Shown here: positions 44,130-55,540 of the stretch, piece after piece
How the letters are laid out: every line of letters begins with the position of its first letter
Position numbering within the stretch: position 1 is the stretch's first letter
NCBI GenBank assembly: GCA_020740775.1
Contig: JAHEWK010000010.1
Span: forward strand, 1,984,001 to 2,048,000
Reading direction: 5' to 3'
DNA from: Ilyonectria destructans
Lineage: Eukaryota > Ascomycota > Sordariomycetes > Hypocreales > Nectriaceae
Length of the DNA stretch: 64,000 bases
Position numbers and translations under genes: made by a program
The notes under the pieces: model-generated
Databases searched by the model: none
The model's input: only the letters and a program-made list of their open reading frames with translations
What the model was told of the DNA's origin: nothing

Positions 44130-46805
44130 TTTTACGTGAGTTCATAGGATGTAGAAAGCGGGGGAGTCTCGAAATTTTATGAATGATCTGTCTCTTTTCA
44201 TCATTTGTGTGACCCTGTCCTCTCCATATTTCGTCATACGACCTTTGCGCTTGCTCGACCAGCACATTGCAAGTTGAGCCAATTGGATCGTGAGCCGCTT
44301 CAACCGTCCTCATCCCTGTAGATGGGGCTTGCTGTGGACGGGAGCTAATCAAGTTGGTCGATTGTCCCGTGCTCTAGGTGCTTTGAGCAGGGGTGCATCC
44401 TTGTCTGCAGCACTCTTCGGGAGGGTGGTAGTAATTATCCATGTCGTCCGACCAGACTTACGCGGCAGCAGGTAATGCCTAGCCTGTGTAGAGGTAACAA
44501 ACAAAGAGGAGATACTCTCGGCGAACTGACCAGTCCTCCAACGAGGCCTTAGTCTAATGTCTTCACTCAATACGCCGAGTTCCAATAGATGGAGTCGGTT
44601 GTTTGTTGGACGAGTAATGACAAACCTGTTGCACAACGCATATTGATGGATACATCGATGCGCGGCTGCTGCTTTCAATACCGATATCTCCCATGTGGCT
44701 TTCGGTGAGTATTTAATTACAGAGATAATTATATTAGAGACTAGTTATATATCTCTATACCTCTTGTACAAGATAACTGTATTTCTAGACGAATTAATCT
44801 TAATTAGTTAGAGGTTAAGTAATATTTCCTGATATATACTCTAGGCTGTCATTGTTGAAATCACTGTTCTGACTACTGTTTCAAATTATGTATCACGTTC
44901 CCAGTTGGACTAGAAACCTTAGTCTGTTTGAGTAACTGTTGACCTTTGAATGGACTGGGTATATGGTCTGTATTGTTGATGCTATTGTTGGTGTTTTTCT
45001 TTTTTTTTACTGTTGAGCTTCTATGTAGTCCCCCCTCTGGGAATGTGTGTACTAGAGCACCCTAACCTCTTAATACTGTAGGCTGTATAATAAATATAGA
45101 GGCTAGAAGCTGCAGCCCTTATGTTATAGACTGCTCGTTATTAGGTTTATATATATACAGCCTACAAACATTTTAAATATTTACTCAGTACTTATTTTAA
45201 TATTTTTCTTTTAAGTTATTTATTTATTGAGTATACGCTATTTTACATATTTCTAGGCCTATAGAACTCCTTTATCTAATTCAATAAGGAAAAACCTAAT
45301 AGCTATCTCTTGCTCTAGGAAGAAAACCTCACTGCGGTTTCACTGTGCTACCCCTAAGGGCTATATATTATCGTCGGCTCTGTACTAGTAATTTCGTTAC
45401 CAGCCTTATCTCGGTTTGCAGATATATATTTGCTCTTCGTCTGGCCTCAGTAGCCTCTGGGTTGTAGAGGTGCTATTGGGGGGGTCTCTATGGGGTTGCA
45501 GCGGCCAGAGCTAAACCCCAGTATCTCTCTCCTTTTTCTTCCGTTCTGGTCCCGTCAGGGGTCGCTGCAGCCTTGCAGCGCTTCCTTTTGGATTCCAGTT
45601 GGTCTGTTATTCGGCCGTACAGCCCAATTGCCTGTATGATAGCCCCCGGCCGTTACCAGTCGTACCGGGCCGGCTTTTCCTTATTCCAGTCGGGTTTCGA
45701 GTCATATGATCGTCACTTGCCGGCGTGTGCCGGCGTGTGCCTGGGTGCCGGGCCCGCGCCGTCGATTGCTCGGTTTCCCGGCCCTGCTGTCGCCGGCGTA
45801 GGTGGGTCCTGCGGTGTCGCTGGGCCGGCCTTGCGGCGTCGCTGAGGTGTCGTTTCTCACTTACTTCTCACTTTCAGATCAGGCGCCCGATTGCTTCCCT
45901 CGCGCTCCTACTCACCCGGTCCTTAGGTCAGTGTTTTAGGCCCGCTCGGAGCCCTTCCTCTAGCCCTATAGAAGGCTTCGATTCCCGCCGTTTTTTCCTT
46001 CCTTTCTTCTTCCTTCATCATCACCACCGCTTTCTTTTAAGTTTCTTCTTTCTAAAAGACAGTTTAAAGCTACCTAGGTAGGTAAAGAATAAAGTATTCA
46101 AGTACCAGAAGATGCCAATTAGATACCTTTTTTTAATGAACGGACCGCTCATCTTTTACCTTCTTAGACGCCACGCACGGCGACCAAGATCTCACTTGTG
46201 TTTCGTCTCAGGATACCATAAAACTAACCCACAGGTTGAGCTCGCCGACCGCGTTTGCGTCACCGCACGCTGCATCAAGTAGCCTCAGAAGCATCATGGT
46301 AGGCGTCAGATTAACTAAATGGTGTTTGTCTGCCTTTACTCTCAGTGCTGATTCTTACAATTTCCTACATTCTGAGCAGAACCTCCAAAATAGCAAAGGC
46401 AAAATGAGCATATGTTTGGACTGGGCACAGGCTAATTCCACCTGGTCTTCCTTTGAGTTTCGACAATACGTTTATCAAATAAATTGAATCGTTTCGCCCC
46501 TTAAAACCGTCAGGGATTCTGCCCTTTCTGTCGGGGTTGACACCTCCAGTGCGGCCATGAGGGATTGGGAGGTTAGGCTCTGACTTTTTCTATCTCACAA
46601 AAACATAGCATTTTGTCTTATAGAAACAGATAGTTGAGGCCCCTGGTAGCCGCTAAGCCATGGGGCGGGGGTCTGCTCCAGAGGTTCAAGACCCCGAAGA
46701 CTTGCGGCCACCGAAGGTCTGAGGCGGCGATTTGGAAATGAAACGCCTGCTTCTGGTCTCCAAAGATCGCCACAGACGTCTCATGATAGCCCCAGATCGT
46801 GACGA
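44130..46805. other. 2.7-kb gene-poor, partly AT-rich region
   Basis: 44700-45300 is very AT-rich with dense TA steps and stops in all frames, consistent with RIP-altered repeat DNA; 45480-45870 switches sharply to GC-rich, with a short direct repeat (CCGGCGTGTG twice at 45721-45738). TACCTAGGTAGGTA at 46070-46083 is palindromic. I recognise no transposon protein, rRNA or tRNA. Small open frames here (45573-46081, 46236-46487) are low-complexity or unsupported. Confidence 0.5.
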
Positions 46806-49800
46806 TTAATAATCTTCCTCTGGCGGGATGGTAAAACCCTGGCCGTTATCTTGAGACTTAAGTATATGTTCAAGAATCCCACGCGACCAGAGTGTGTGGG
46901 GATGGCCAGCCCCGAGCGATTGAGTAAGTAGTACTATGGTCTTCCGGGACATCGCTTCAGCCTCGCCGTATCTTCCCTGCCGACATAGTACATTTGATAG
47001 GTAGGCTTGGGACCAAAGTGTTTCGGGATGGTCAGCACCGAGAGCTTGGGCCTGTAGTTCCAGCGTCTCGCGGATTATTGATTCGGCCTCCTGGTATCTT
47101 CCTTGATCGCATAGCAGACACCCAATGCTACGATTCGAATTGAGTGTATCGGGATGATCAGGGCCCATTATCTGGGTCTGTAGTGCGAGCACCTTACGGT
47201 ACATTGACTCAGCCTCCCGATGCCTCCCTTGGCTAGCCAACACAGCGCCTAGATTGGCACTTGACTGTAGTGTGTCTTGGTGGTCAACACCGAGCACTTC
47301 GGTCCGAAGCGCCAGCGTTTGCAAGTTTAATGCTTCAGCCTCCTTATACTTTTGCTGTTTGTGTAGCGTCATGGCAAGGTTACTGTTTTCACCGATTGTA
47401 TCGGGATGGCGAGCACCGAGTATTTGGGTCTTTAGCGCTAGCGCCTCACGGTATAGTACCTCCGCCTCCTGGTATCTCCCTTGTCCAATCAGTGCAGTCG
47501 CGAGATTACTTTTTGAACTGATCGCAATGGGATGATCAGCCCCGAGCGTTTGGGCATGTAACGTGAACGACTCGCGGTACAACGTTTCAGCCTCCCGATA
47601 CCTTCCTTGCTGAAGAAACGCATTCGCGACATTGCGAAGAAGGCCTGACTTTGCGTCGTCATCTGCTGCATATTGTCTGGACTCCAAAGCTATCAGAGCA
47701 TGCGGCATATACCTTATCCAGACGGACCGGTTCTCATATGTTGGGAAAGGGAACTCTGTGTTGAGTCTTCGAATCAGCTCTGTGGCAAACCACTGTAGCT
47801 CCGGTTTCTCAGTCAACCAGTTTCGCATCGCCAGTCGGACAAGTCGATGCATGTCGTAAGACTTTTGGCTTTCGCGTTCGCTGATGAAGGCATACGTTTT
47901 CAACAAGCCGAGTGCCTCATCCATCTTCAGTATATTGTCCCATGTAGGGAGGAGATTCCGCGGGATATCTTTCTCGGCGAGAAATGATAAGTATTTGAGG
48001 TATTGGATGGATAGAGAGTTATCCCGGGAGATGATGCGGAATGATACCAGCCAAGTCGTCGCAACTGGATTTTGGATGTTTCCATACCGGCCGTAGTCGT
48101 CGAAATCCTTACTCAGAAGCTCGACTAGATTAGCATCACTGGACCGACAAAGCTCAAGATAGCGAGTGGTTGTTGTTTGAGTCTGATCCATGTAGGCAGA
48201 TGCCTGTTTGATGGCAAGCGGGAGATCCGTCAACACTTCGAGCAAATCCGTAGTGCTTTTGGTGTCCCTTGTCTGCTCCACTGTCAAATGTTGGTGTAAG
48301 AGTTTGACAGCTTCAACTCTGCTCATTTGGGCTAGGTGGACACGATTCACATTTCGGATAGCAAGCTTGTGAACAACGTTGTGGTTGCGTGTTGTAAGCA
48401 AAATAGAGCCTCTGGGGTTAGATGGGAGATAGCCAGCTAGATGCGCGTCGCCAAAAAGGAGACTCGAGTCATCGATGTTATCAATGACTAAGAGCCAGGT
48501 GGTAACATCTTCACGATCCAGTGCAGCCTTGGTGAGTGTCATGATGTCGGCTTGGTCTCTGTCGAGCCCTACAACCTTGAGGCTTTTACCGATTTCCCGG
48601 TAAGCATTCTCAATGCTGGTCTTATCCATGGCGGGAACCCAGAAGACCGAGCAGTCTTGGTATTGTTGGCGGACTCGAAAGGCAGCTTCGAGGGCGATCT
48701 GGGTTTTCCCAACACCCCCCAAACCTTCTATGGCGGTTCTTTGGCAGACACCCTCATCTACAGCTGGAGGTATGATCTTGAGAAGCTGCTCCAGAATAGA
48801 CTCCCGCCCAACGAAATCTTGGTTGCGTTGGAAGGGAACAACCCACTTGGGTACAGAGATCACGACGGCAGGTGGCACGACTAGCAGGAAATCAGCCTTA
48901 GAAGACAATGGTGGAATTTATTTCTTCGAAATTTACATACTAGTCATTGACAGTGTTTCGATATTGAGGTGGAAGTCGGGATAATGCCCTGTAGGAAGCT
49001 TCCAAGGCAACATCTGGGGTCGTCCTTCGGAGCTACCCATCTCGACCGAGTGGGACGTAGAAACCTGGACCAGGGCAGTAGAGTCATCTTGGCCGGGAAT
49101 CGCCTTAGATGCTAATAGTGCCGTGACCACTGCATCAATGTGGGATGATATTGTATCCTGTTCCATATATCCTGTCGTGTATGTGCGGACGTCGCCGAGG
49201 TTTTCCCACTCTTCCAGCTTGATATCGGCAAGACCGCGATCAACGGAGAATCGAAAGTAGGTGCCTTTGATCTCTCGGAATCGCTTTTGAACCTTTTCCG
49301 CTGTGGTATCAGATTCTGTGGCCATTTTGATGAGCGCGGATATCAATTTCGTAGGACTTGTTTTCGGAGACGCGGGGAATTGAATGGCGCGAGCAAGGCC
49401 GGTTCCTATGCTGACGACGCAAGCAACCTTTCTTCCAGGAAAGATTCGGCTCGCCTCTTCGAGCACCTGCTCAATAGGATTGTTGTACCCTAATCCGCCA
49501 TCCACGAACGTCTCCTGCTCCCCTTCATCCCCAATTGCGATAGAGTCGAAGTATGTAGGCGCTGCAGAAGTCGCCCGGCTTGCCTCCCAAACTGTGCAAT
49601 CAAACGTCGGATTATTGCGGACATTATACGTTCGGAACAGTCTGGGACCGGATCGAGCTCGAACGTCCTGTTGTGGCACAGCGCAGATGAAACTGAGAAT
49701 AGCGACATCAGTGGAAGTTAGTCGAGAAAGTCGAGGAGTACGTACGCTTTGCAGGCGGGTCTTGAAGGATCAATCATTCTCTCCTCGCCTGAGCTACCGC

Positions 49801-50250
49801 TTGATTGTTCTCGAAGAAGTTGCTTCACCGTTTCTTCCAACCTGTGACCATCGAATTTGTTCTTTTTCACATATCTCGGAACAGAGAAGACATCCTTTGC
49901 AATTCGGACATATGCTTTCCTGGCCTCGGGAACCGACAGGCGCAACCGTCCCAATAATAGGGCGATTAGGCTGCAATAGAGCACGAGTCAGCCATGACAA
50001 AACGTACGTCGGTAAGGTCTTACCCTCCTGTAGATGTCCCGCCGATAAGATCGAAGAAGCCAACCGGTAGAGGGTCGTCGGCCATGTTCAAATCGTTCTT
50101 GACGCGCCGCATGATCTCTTCGAGGATTATGAGCTCGGAGAGCCCGCGGATGCCCCCGCCATCTACCTAAGTGTGAGCGACACCAGTCAATGATCAAGTT
50201 TGTCGTAGGAGTTTACCTAAGGCGAGTAGACATAGGGGTCTATCGCTCAT
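46806..50250 (-). CDS. NLR-type protein: patatin + NB-ARC + TPR repeats
   Basis: Five exons (50250-50217, 50162-50024, 49970-49746, 49692-48941, 48880-46806; introns 53-60 bp) encode 1,074 residues. Domain order: patatin-like phospholipase (1-~375) with the oxyanion loop DGGGIRGLS, nucleophile elbow GGTSTGG and catalytic FVDGGLGYNNP; NB-ARC NTPase (~395-640) with FVGRE, Walker A GLGGVGKT (436-443) and Walker B LLVIDNIDD; then six kinesin-light-chain-like TPRs (~800-1060). The join at 48940-48881 removes a stop and gives VPPAVV, leading to WVVPFQRNQDFVGRE; the downstream part has no ATG of its own, so one gene is well supported. Fungal NLRs of this layout act in the cytosol in self/non-self or bacterial recognition, with the patatin domain as the lipid-cleaving effector. 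All catalytic motifs look intact. Confidence 0.9.
46870..47650 (-). repeat. Six tandem TPR-coding units (~126 bp period)
   Basis: The 3' part of the NLR gene repeats a 42-residue unit of the form LGxxHPxTLxSxxNLAxxLxxQGRYxEAExLYRExLxL (pattern, not one sequence). The units differ from each other, so there is no near-identical recent array. Confidence 0.85.
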
Positions 50251-51198
50251 ATCGCGGGGTCTCTTGCGTGTCACGGACGTTGCTGAACTCGAGTCCTGTC
50301 AACGAGAAGGAGGATTGACAGATGGAGAGATGGATGGGGAGATGGAAACAGGGATGGGTGGGTCCACGCTGTTAAGTAATAGTAAGACAGTCCTTGGCGA
50401 CCCACCAAAGGAGTGCTCATTGGGGCTTGAAATAGATGTGCTGGCTTCAGCCGCACGAGGCTGGCGGCTATGTGCACCAGTGAATGGTTACGAAGGGCCC
50501 TTTTGGCCGTCAGATTATATTAGATAAGCCGGTACATGCAGCCACGAGAGAAAGCAACGAGGGAACCCCGCATTAAAAACAATGTACCATCGTCAGGTTT
50601 TACGAAGCAGGGCAAGTCCTTTGCTGCCAGCACTGGTGCTAACACTATACCGCCATTTTCACGTAACGCATCCCTTCATAATCCAATATGAGCGTTTTGA
50701 AAACTTAGAGTGAACTATATCGTCCACCTAGAGAACATTTTGACAGGTTCAGGATCTGAACGGGAGCAAGAGAAACATGCATGATGATATGTGGCTTGAG
50801 GGATGTCATTTGACTGTTATTTAGTTTTAGAGCAAATTTTAGTGCGATGCTGACATAACTGGGCCTTGAAAGTAACCGAGGTCTATCTTAGGTTTTATAT
50901 CAGTTGTTGGATCCGTTACGGTCAATTCAATCAGATAAATAGGGATCAATCCAATGATAATAATGATGATGTTGATTATTGCTTGTCCTCGTCATCCGGA
51001 TCGGCCGGAAGAGGGGTTATCATACCCCCCCTTCTGACTAAGGTCCGGATATCAATCTATCAGAGGTTTCGTTATACAGGGTCGTATTCCAACATCAGTT
51101 GTGACTGGCATGCAATTTTCAATCGGCGCAGAATGACTGAGATTGGGTTCTCTACAACATGCCAGGCGTGACCCATACAAACTCGGTGCGTTCTAGGT
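50251..51198. other. Intergenic region, no gene seen
   Basis: 948 bp between the NLR start and the PNPOx-like gene stop. A purine-rich GGAGAGATGGATGGGGAGATGG stretch occurs at about 50325-50350 and a short GAT/AAT microsatellite near 50958-50975. No coding frame convincing. Confidence 0.5.
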
Positions 51199-51870
51199 CT
51201 ACGGCCACAGGCTCTGCTTTTCCCAGCTTTGTCCATCAGCCGCTCGCACATATTGTAGCCTCTCGTGAAGACGATCCTTCTTTCCCTGCCAAAACTCCAC
51301 GAAATCAGGCGCAACCGCATAGACCTTCCAACCTGGCGTGTAATAATCTGGGAACTTTTCCAAAGTCGCCTGTGCATCAGCAAGGCCCTTGGCAAGTTCA
51401 GCTGGTCCGCTGAGCACCTGACTTTGCTTCGAGGCCATGGCGCTAATCTTGGATCCTGCCGGGCGCGCGGTGAAATCTTGAATGCAATCTGCTTCAGGCA
51501 ATTGCACGGCTTTTCCTCGCAAGCGAACCTGCCGAGCAAGCTGAGGCCAGTAGAAGGTGAGTGCGACGTGCTGATTCTTTTTAATCTGCTGTCCCTTGGG
51601 GCTCTGGGCTTTGACTGCGAAGTGCCAACCGCGATGGTCAATGTTCTTGAGAATCAGAACGCGGGCATCTGGGCGGCCATTCTCGTCAACGGTGGAAAGA
51701 GTCATTGCGTGAGGTTCTGTGACCCCTTCCGAAATGGCGTTATCCAACCAGACTTCGAACGCCTCTTGCGGAGTGTCGGGGAGGGCGTCTAGGTTTGCAT
51801 CCTGGGATGAACCTTGCAGCACAGCAAGATTGCGAAGCTTAGGTCTGAGTGAATCGGAAATATTCTCCAT
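51199..51870 (-). CDS. Pyridoxamine 5'-phosphate oxidase-like FMN protein
   Basis: Intronless, 223 residues, the normal length of PNPOx. The protein has the split-barrel FMN fold: EPHAMTLSTVDENGRPDARVLILKN, YWPQLARQVRLRGKAVQL, SKQSQVLSGPAEL, and the diagnostic C-terminus RLHERLQYVR...WEKQSLWP with the substrate-binding Arg/His. The reaction would be O2- and FMN-dependent oxidation of pyridoxamine/pyridoxine phosphate to pyridoxal phosphate, in the cytosol. Intact and complete. Because the region also holds an acyltransferase and oxidases, a paralogue with a different flavin-dependent role is possible. The last codons are duplicated as a relic at 42083-42137. Confidence 0.88.
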   Translation of the reverse strand: MENISDSLRPKLRNLAVLQGSSQDANLDALPDTPQEAFEVWLDNAISEGVTEPHAMTLSTVDENGRPDARVLILKNIDHRGWHFAVKAQSPKGQQIKKNQHVALTFYWPQLARQVRLRGKAVQLPEADCIQDFTARPAGSKISAMASKQSQVLSGPAELAKGLADAQATLEKFPDYYTPGWKVYAVAPDFVEFWQGKKDRLHERLQYVRAADGQSWEKQSLWP

Positions 51871-52370
51871 GGTGTAGATACGTTAAGTTGCTTTAATTGC
51901 CCCTGAATGCACGTTAGTTGGCGTTGTCCTCGGAACGGAGGATGCAAGCCGAGTTGCAGCGCAGGAGAGGGTAAGTGAATGAAGACAGAAATGACATGCA
52001 TCCCACACATACAATCGGGAGAGGGAATCTAAGCCACGAAGTTGAAGTGTTGCTGCTGTGATTTTAGTTCCATAGAAAACCGGGGAGTTTGATGGTTTGG
52101 TCGCGCCCTTTTGTACCAGACGACGACCGCCGATCGGCACGAGAGTGAGTCACACGAATGACCTCATTCAACAACACCAGGACCCGGCATAGGCATGATC
52201 TAGATATTCATGAAGTAATACAGTAAGACCAAAATGAGTCACTATGGAGGATCATGAAAGTTGACAGGTCCAGATTGTGTATACCGAGGTCTCGCACGAT
52301 GGGTCAACTGCTAACAGTTTTACTATAGAGTGGTGATTTCCTGTTGTTATTCCCTCATCCAACATTTAAG
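51871..52370. other. Intergenic region, no gene seen
   Basis: 500 bp between two minus-strand genes, containing the promoter of the PNPOx-like gene and the 3' end of the ankyrin gene. Nothing notable. Confidence 0.5.
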
Positions 52371-53153
52371 TTACATGAAACTATTCAATAGATCTTGTAC
52401 TGCTCGCCGGTCTTCGCCCTCATTCTCTGCCTCCTTTGCGACTTGGGCTGCCGTCTTGCCATTCCCATCTTTAGCATTGGCATCTACGCCATGTTCGAGT
52501 AAAATCTTCACCACCCCGACGTATCCTCCCTTGGCTGCCAGATGAAGCGCAAAGTCAGTCTTCAAGGGGTAAGAATCATTTGCGTGATCAGATCCTCTGG
52601 CAAGGAGATGCCGGATCATGATTTCATTGTTTCGGGTCGCGGCAGCCGCAAGTGCGCCCGACTGTTCAAGTTTCGCACCATGCTTCAGCAGCAAATCAAC
52701 AACCTTGGTGTTGGTTTTGTAGAACGCTGCTACCATTGCAAGTGGAGTTATCATCATGCGGCCAGGATCCTGATTAGGATCAGCCCCAGCCTCGAGCAGA
52801 AACTTGAGGAAGTCAAGAGGCTTCTGGGCCATACAGGCTACGACAAGAGGAGTGCCACGTCCGTCAAACTGCATGTTGATGATTGAAGGGTCTCGGGAGA
52901 GTAGCATCGAAAAGAGCGATGTTGAGTCGGCATATATCGCCGCGCGGACTGCCTCTTCCTGGATTGAATGAGGCGGGTGATTGCAGAGCATGAATTCGAC
53001 GACGGATACCCGATTCTTCCAGGCTGCAGCCGCAAGTACGCGTTGGATGGTCTCTTCAGTGAGGGACTCTCCAGTCGCAATACACTGCTGGACCTGTTCA
53101 AGGTCGCCCTCGGAAGCGGCCTCGATAAGACGATTGTGTGTTTCTGGGTTCAT
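52371..53153 (-). CDS. Ankyrin-repeat protein
   Basis: Intronless, 260 residues, almost entirely ankyrin repeats: about seven units from residue 3 on, the clearest being GTPLVVACMAQKPLDFLKFL, KVVDLLLKHGAKLE and FALHLAAKGGYVGVVKILLE with HGVDANAKDGNGKTAAQVA. Such proteins bind other proteins; no enzymatic domain, signal peptide or membrane segment is visible. The ATG at 53153 begins the first repeat directly, so the protein seems complete. It has no obvious functional link with its neighbours. Confidence 0.87.
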   Translation of the reverse strand: MNPETHNRLIEAASEGDLEQVQQCIATGESLTEETIQRVLAAAAWKNRVSVVEFMLCNHPPHSIQEEAVRAAIYADSTSLFSMLLSRDPSIINMQFDGRGTPLVVACMAQKPLDFLKFLLEAGADPNQDPGRMMITPLAMVAAFYKTNTKVVDLLLKHGAKLEQSGALAAAATRNNEIMIRHLLARGSDHANDSYPLKTDFALHLAAKGGYVGVVKILLEHGVDANAKDGNGKTAAQVAKEAENEGEDRRAVQDLLNSFM

Positions 53154-53425
53154 AATGAAATTGTGGTGATGTTTCTTGGAGAAGTTTGATGAAATGTGTC
53201 AAGCGAGAAGGATTCGAAATTACTCCTGTACAGCCTCAGTACAGCCTCAGTCAGCTGACCCGTAGGCCAGGCCAAGTTGCGCCAATCCCTGCCTGAAACC
53301 CACTCGAGTTCATCGCTACAGCTTTCGCATCACTTTCTTGAAGTACCGTTATCACCATTTTCGATAAAGTTGTTACTGTCACAACACGGGTTATAGGCCA
53401 ATATATCAACCATACAAGAATTGAA

Positions 53426-55066
53426 TCAGGACTCTGAGATCTCTCCATCAAGGCCCAACCCCTCAACCATCTGCTCCAGAATGCGTCCAAGAAATCTCTC
53501 CATGTATCGCATATCATGCCAGTTCGAACCGAAGGATGCAACAACAGTGGATTTTCCCTCCCACGTACCCAGGAATAGGCCTACACCAGGTCCCATGGAC
53601 TCTGCGGCGACCCAGGCGTCAGAGACTAGCAGTGCGCCGTGCTTTGGGGAAATGATAGAATTAATGCTCCCGATGGAAGAAAGTGAAACTGATGAGAAAA
53701 GCGGCGGTGTATTATCGTCTTGTTTAGGCGAATTGGATTCTGGCTCAGCCGGAGATGAGGTCTCCTTCGCAGCGCGCTTCGATAGAGGTGTAATCGACGC
53801 CCACACCAAAGGACTCACCGCGATAAGGTCTGAAAGTGAGACAGACTCCGAACCCCGAGCAAAAGTGAAGAAATTCCGGACTTGGTCAGTCACTGCCGCG
53901 AACTCCTTCGTCCTCATCTCTCTCTCTTGCTCCGCGCCAGAGGCAGGCACGACGGCATCAACAGAGATGCCCTCGGCTGAGAGCATATGATATACAGCTG
54001 CAGCATATGCTCCGGTATTAAATGGCGGGCGACATGCATTTCGTAAGTTGATGAGGGCTTGGTTGAAGTATCGCATCGGCAGCGCTTGGTCACTTCGGGG
54101 CTGCAGATCTCGCAAAGCAAGAATAAGGGCAGCTGAAAACGCATGAGTAACGCTCACGCCACGAGCCTTGCACTCTGAGAGCACTCGCACACTCAGGCTA
54201 TTGGAGAGTGACAGAGGCAGGTATTGTCGCTTCCCAGCTGTAGTTTTCTTGGCGCTAAGTGGTAGACCGAGTAGAGGCATGTCTGTTTGGAGTGAGGCGT
54301 TCTTGTTCTTGATCGCATCAAAGTAGCTAAGCTGCTCTGCCGTCGGGGTTTGTGGCAAGGAAGCCGCAGTGCGCAAGGGAGGTGAGAGATTCCTGGCTTC
54401 ATTGCCGAATACCGGCATCATGTAGGCATCATCCAGTGCGTATGCTTTTGCAGCGTGGGCCAAGAGCTGCTGGAGAAGATGGAGAATGCCGATACCGTCG
54501 GTGATTTCGTGAGGACAGCGCAGAAGGAGGGTGCGTTGCAGGTGACCATTGCCTTCTGCGTTGGTGGCAGAGGGTCTCAAGATAAAAAGTGTAGACCGTT
54601 CGAACAAAAGAGGCTCATCATTGAGCCACTCGATGCCCGTCATGTCGGTTTCAATCGTGACGAGAGTCGACGCCAGCCTTTGTTGTTGCCCGCCAACAGT
54701 ATCTCGGTCGGGGCTCGGCAAGGGTGAATAGAACTTCGTCCACTTGTCGTTTTCTTCGTCGTAGTCGGTCCAAGATGCAAGCGACGGGTGCTCGTAGCGT
54801 AGAGTAATCCAGGCCTTTCGTATGGCAGATTCGATCCGATCGTTGGCCTCTTGGTTGGTGACATCATCAAGAACAGAGGCTTGAATATTCACGCACGCCG
54901 TGACTGGGAAGCAGCCAGCGCCTGCGTCTTTGGTGAGCTTGGCAATAGACGAGTAAAATAGTTCGACTTCATCAATATCCCGCTCCCACAATCCAGAGGC
55001 GGTATACTTCCACTGGAAGCGGTCATCCACTTCTTGATTGTTTGGGGGGATTGTCGTCTTCGTCAT
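53426..55066 (-). CDS. Acyltransferase, trichothecene 15-O-acetyltransferase (Tri3)-like
   Basis: Intronless frame; the start is taken at the ATG at 55066 (MTKTTIPPNNQEVDD), since the frame upstream to 55147 lacks an ATG; 546 residues. The catalytic HxxxDG motif of condensation/BAHD-type acyltransferases is present as CPHEITDGIG near residue 208. Flanking blocks FQWKYTASGLWERDIDEVELF and LPMRYFNQALINLRN (with the Asn/Arg-rich pocket) resemble the Tri3/SAT12 group, which acetylates hydroxyls of sesquiterpenoids with acetyl-CoA. There is no terpene synthase or other trichothecene gene in the window, so this is a solitary relative, not evidence for toxin production. Cytosolic; substrate unknown. 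It is head to tail with the ankyrin gene, 272 bp apart. Confidence 0.8.
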   Translation of the reverse strand: MTKTTIPPNNQEVDDRFQWKYTASGLWERDIDEVELFYSSIAKLTKDAGAGCFPVTACVNIQASVLDDVTNQEANDRIESAIRKAWITLRYEHPSLASWTDYDEENDKWTKFYSPLPSPDRDTVGGQQQRLASTLVTIETDMTGIEWLNDEPLLFERSTLFILRPSATNAEGNGHLQRTLLLRCPHEITDGIGILHLLQQLLAHAAKAYALDDAYMMPVFGNEARNLSPPLRTAASLPQTPTAEQLSYFDAIKNKNASLQTDMPLLGLPLSAKKTTAGKRQYLPLSLSNSLSVRVLSECKARGVSVTHAFSAALILALRDLQPRSDQALPMRYFNQALINLRNACRPPFNTGAYAAAVYHMLSAEGISVDAVVPASGAEQEREMRTKEFAAVTDQVRNFFTFARGSESVSLSDLIAVSPLVWASITPLSKRAAKETSSPAEPESNSPKQDDNTPPLFSSVSLSSIGSINSIISPKHGALLVSDAWVAAESMGPGVGLFLGTWEGKSTVVASFGSNWHDMRYMERFLGRILEQMVEGLGLDGEISES

Positions 55067-55540
55067 CTTGGTCGAGGATGTGTCGGTGATGGAGAGTGAA
55101 TCGTGGTTTCTACGAATCCCTGGCAGATGTAATAGGAAGGTAGCCACGCCAAGCTCAAAAGTGCGCTAAGTTAGTTCCCCGCCAGTCAAGTCAGCATCAT
55201 CTATAACAGTCCCGATTCGGAAAGTATTCCCCGAAAGTACCACCATGTAACTGTGCCTCAGCCCGCAAGATTGGCTTGGACCGAGGATCCTGAAGTTTCG
55301 TGTGGACGATTGTGTTTATCCAAAATCGCTTAGCATAGGATAAGCGGGATGGGTTTGTCTTTTAATCCGGTAGGATCCCGACATCATAGGAAGTAATGGC
55401 CATTTACAGGTCTTGACACATTTAGCAGCATATTAGCAGTGGTAAATGTGTGCCCCTGTTGTTTGTAACAACCGTATGGCTTTGATCAATTTGATGCTAT
55501 TACTGAGTAAACCTAACGAAAGAAATATTCAATCCCCTCA
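55067..55540. other. Intergenic region, no gene seen
   Basis: 474 bp between two minus-strand genes, upstream of the acyltransferase. No gene or notable motif. Confidence 0.5.

Noticed and set aside
45573..46081. Open frames of 90 and 118 codons in the GC-rich patch
   Set aside because: Low-complexity Arg/Ser/Phe-rich translations from pyrimidine-rich DNA, no motif, no splice or start support.
46640..46710. tRNA-like segment containing GGTTCAAGACC
   Set aside because: The T-loop-like string is there but I could not form matching acceptor and anticodon stems.
46806..48908. Separate NB-ARC/TPR gene
   Set aside because: No ATG near the start, and a clean in-frame splice joins it to the upstream patatin part.
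53228..53250. Short tandem repeat TACAGCCTCAG
   Set aside because: Two copies only, intergenic, no sign of function.
53426..55066. Trichothecene gene cluster
   Set aside because: Only a Tri3-like acyltransferase is present; no terpene synthase or other pathway gene in the window.
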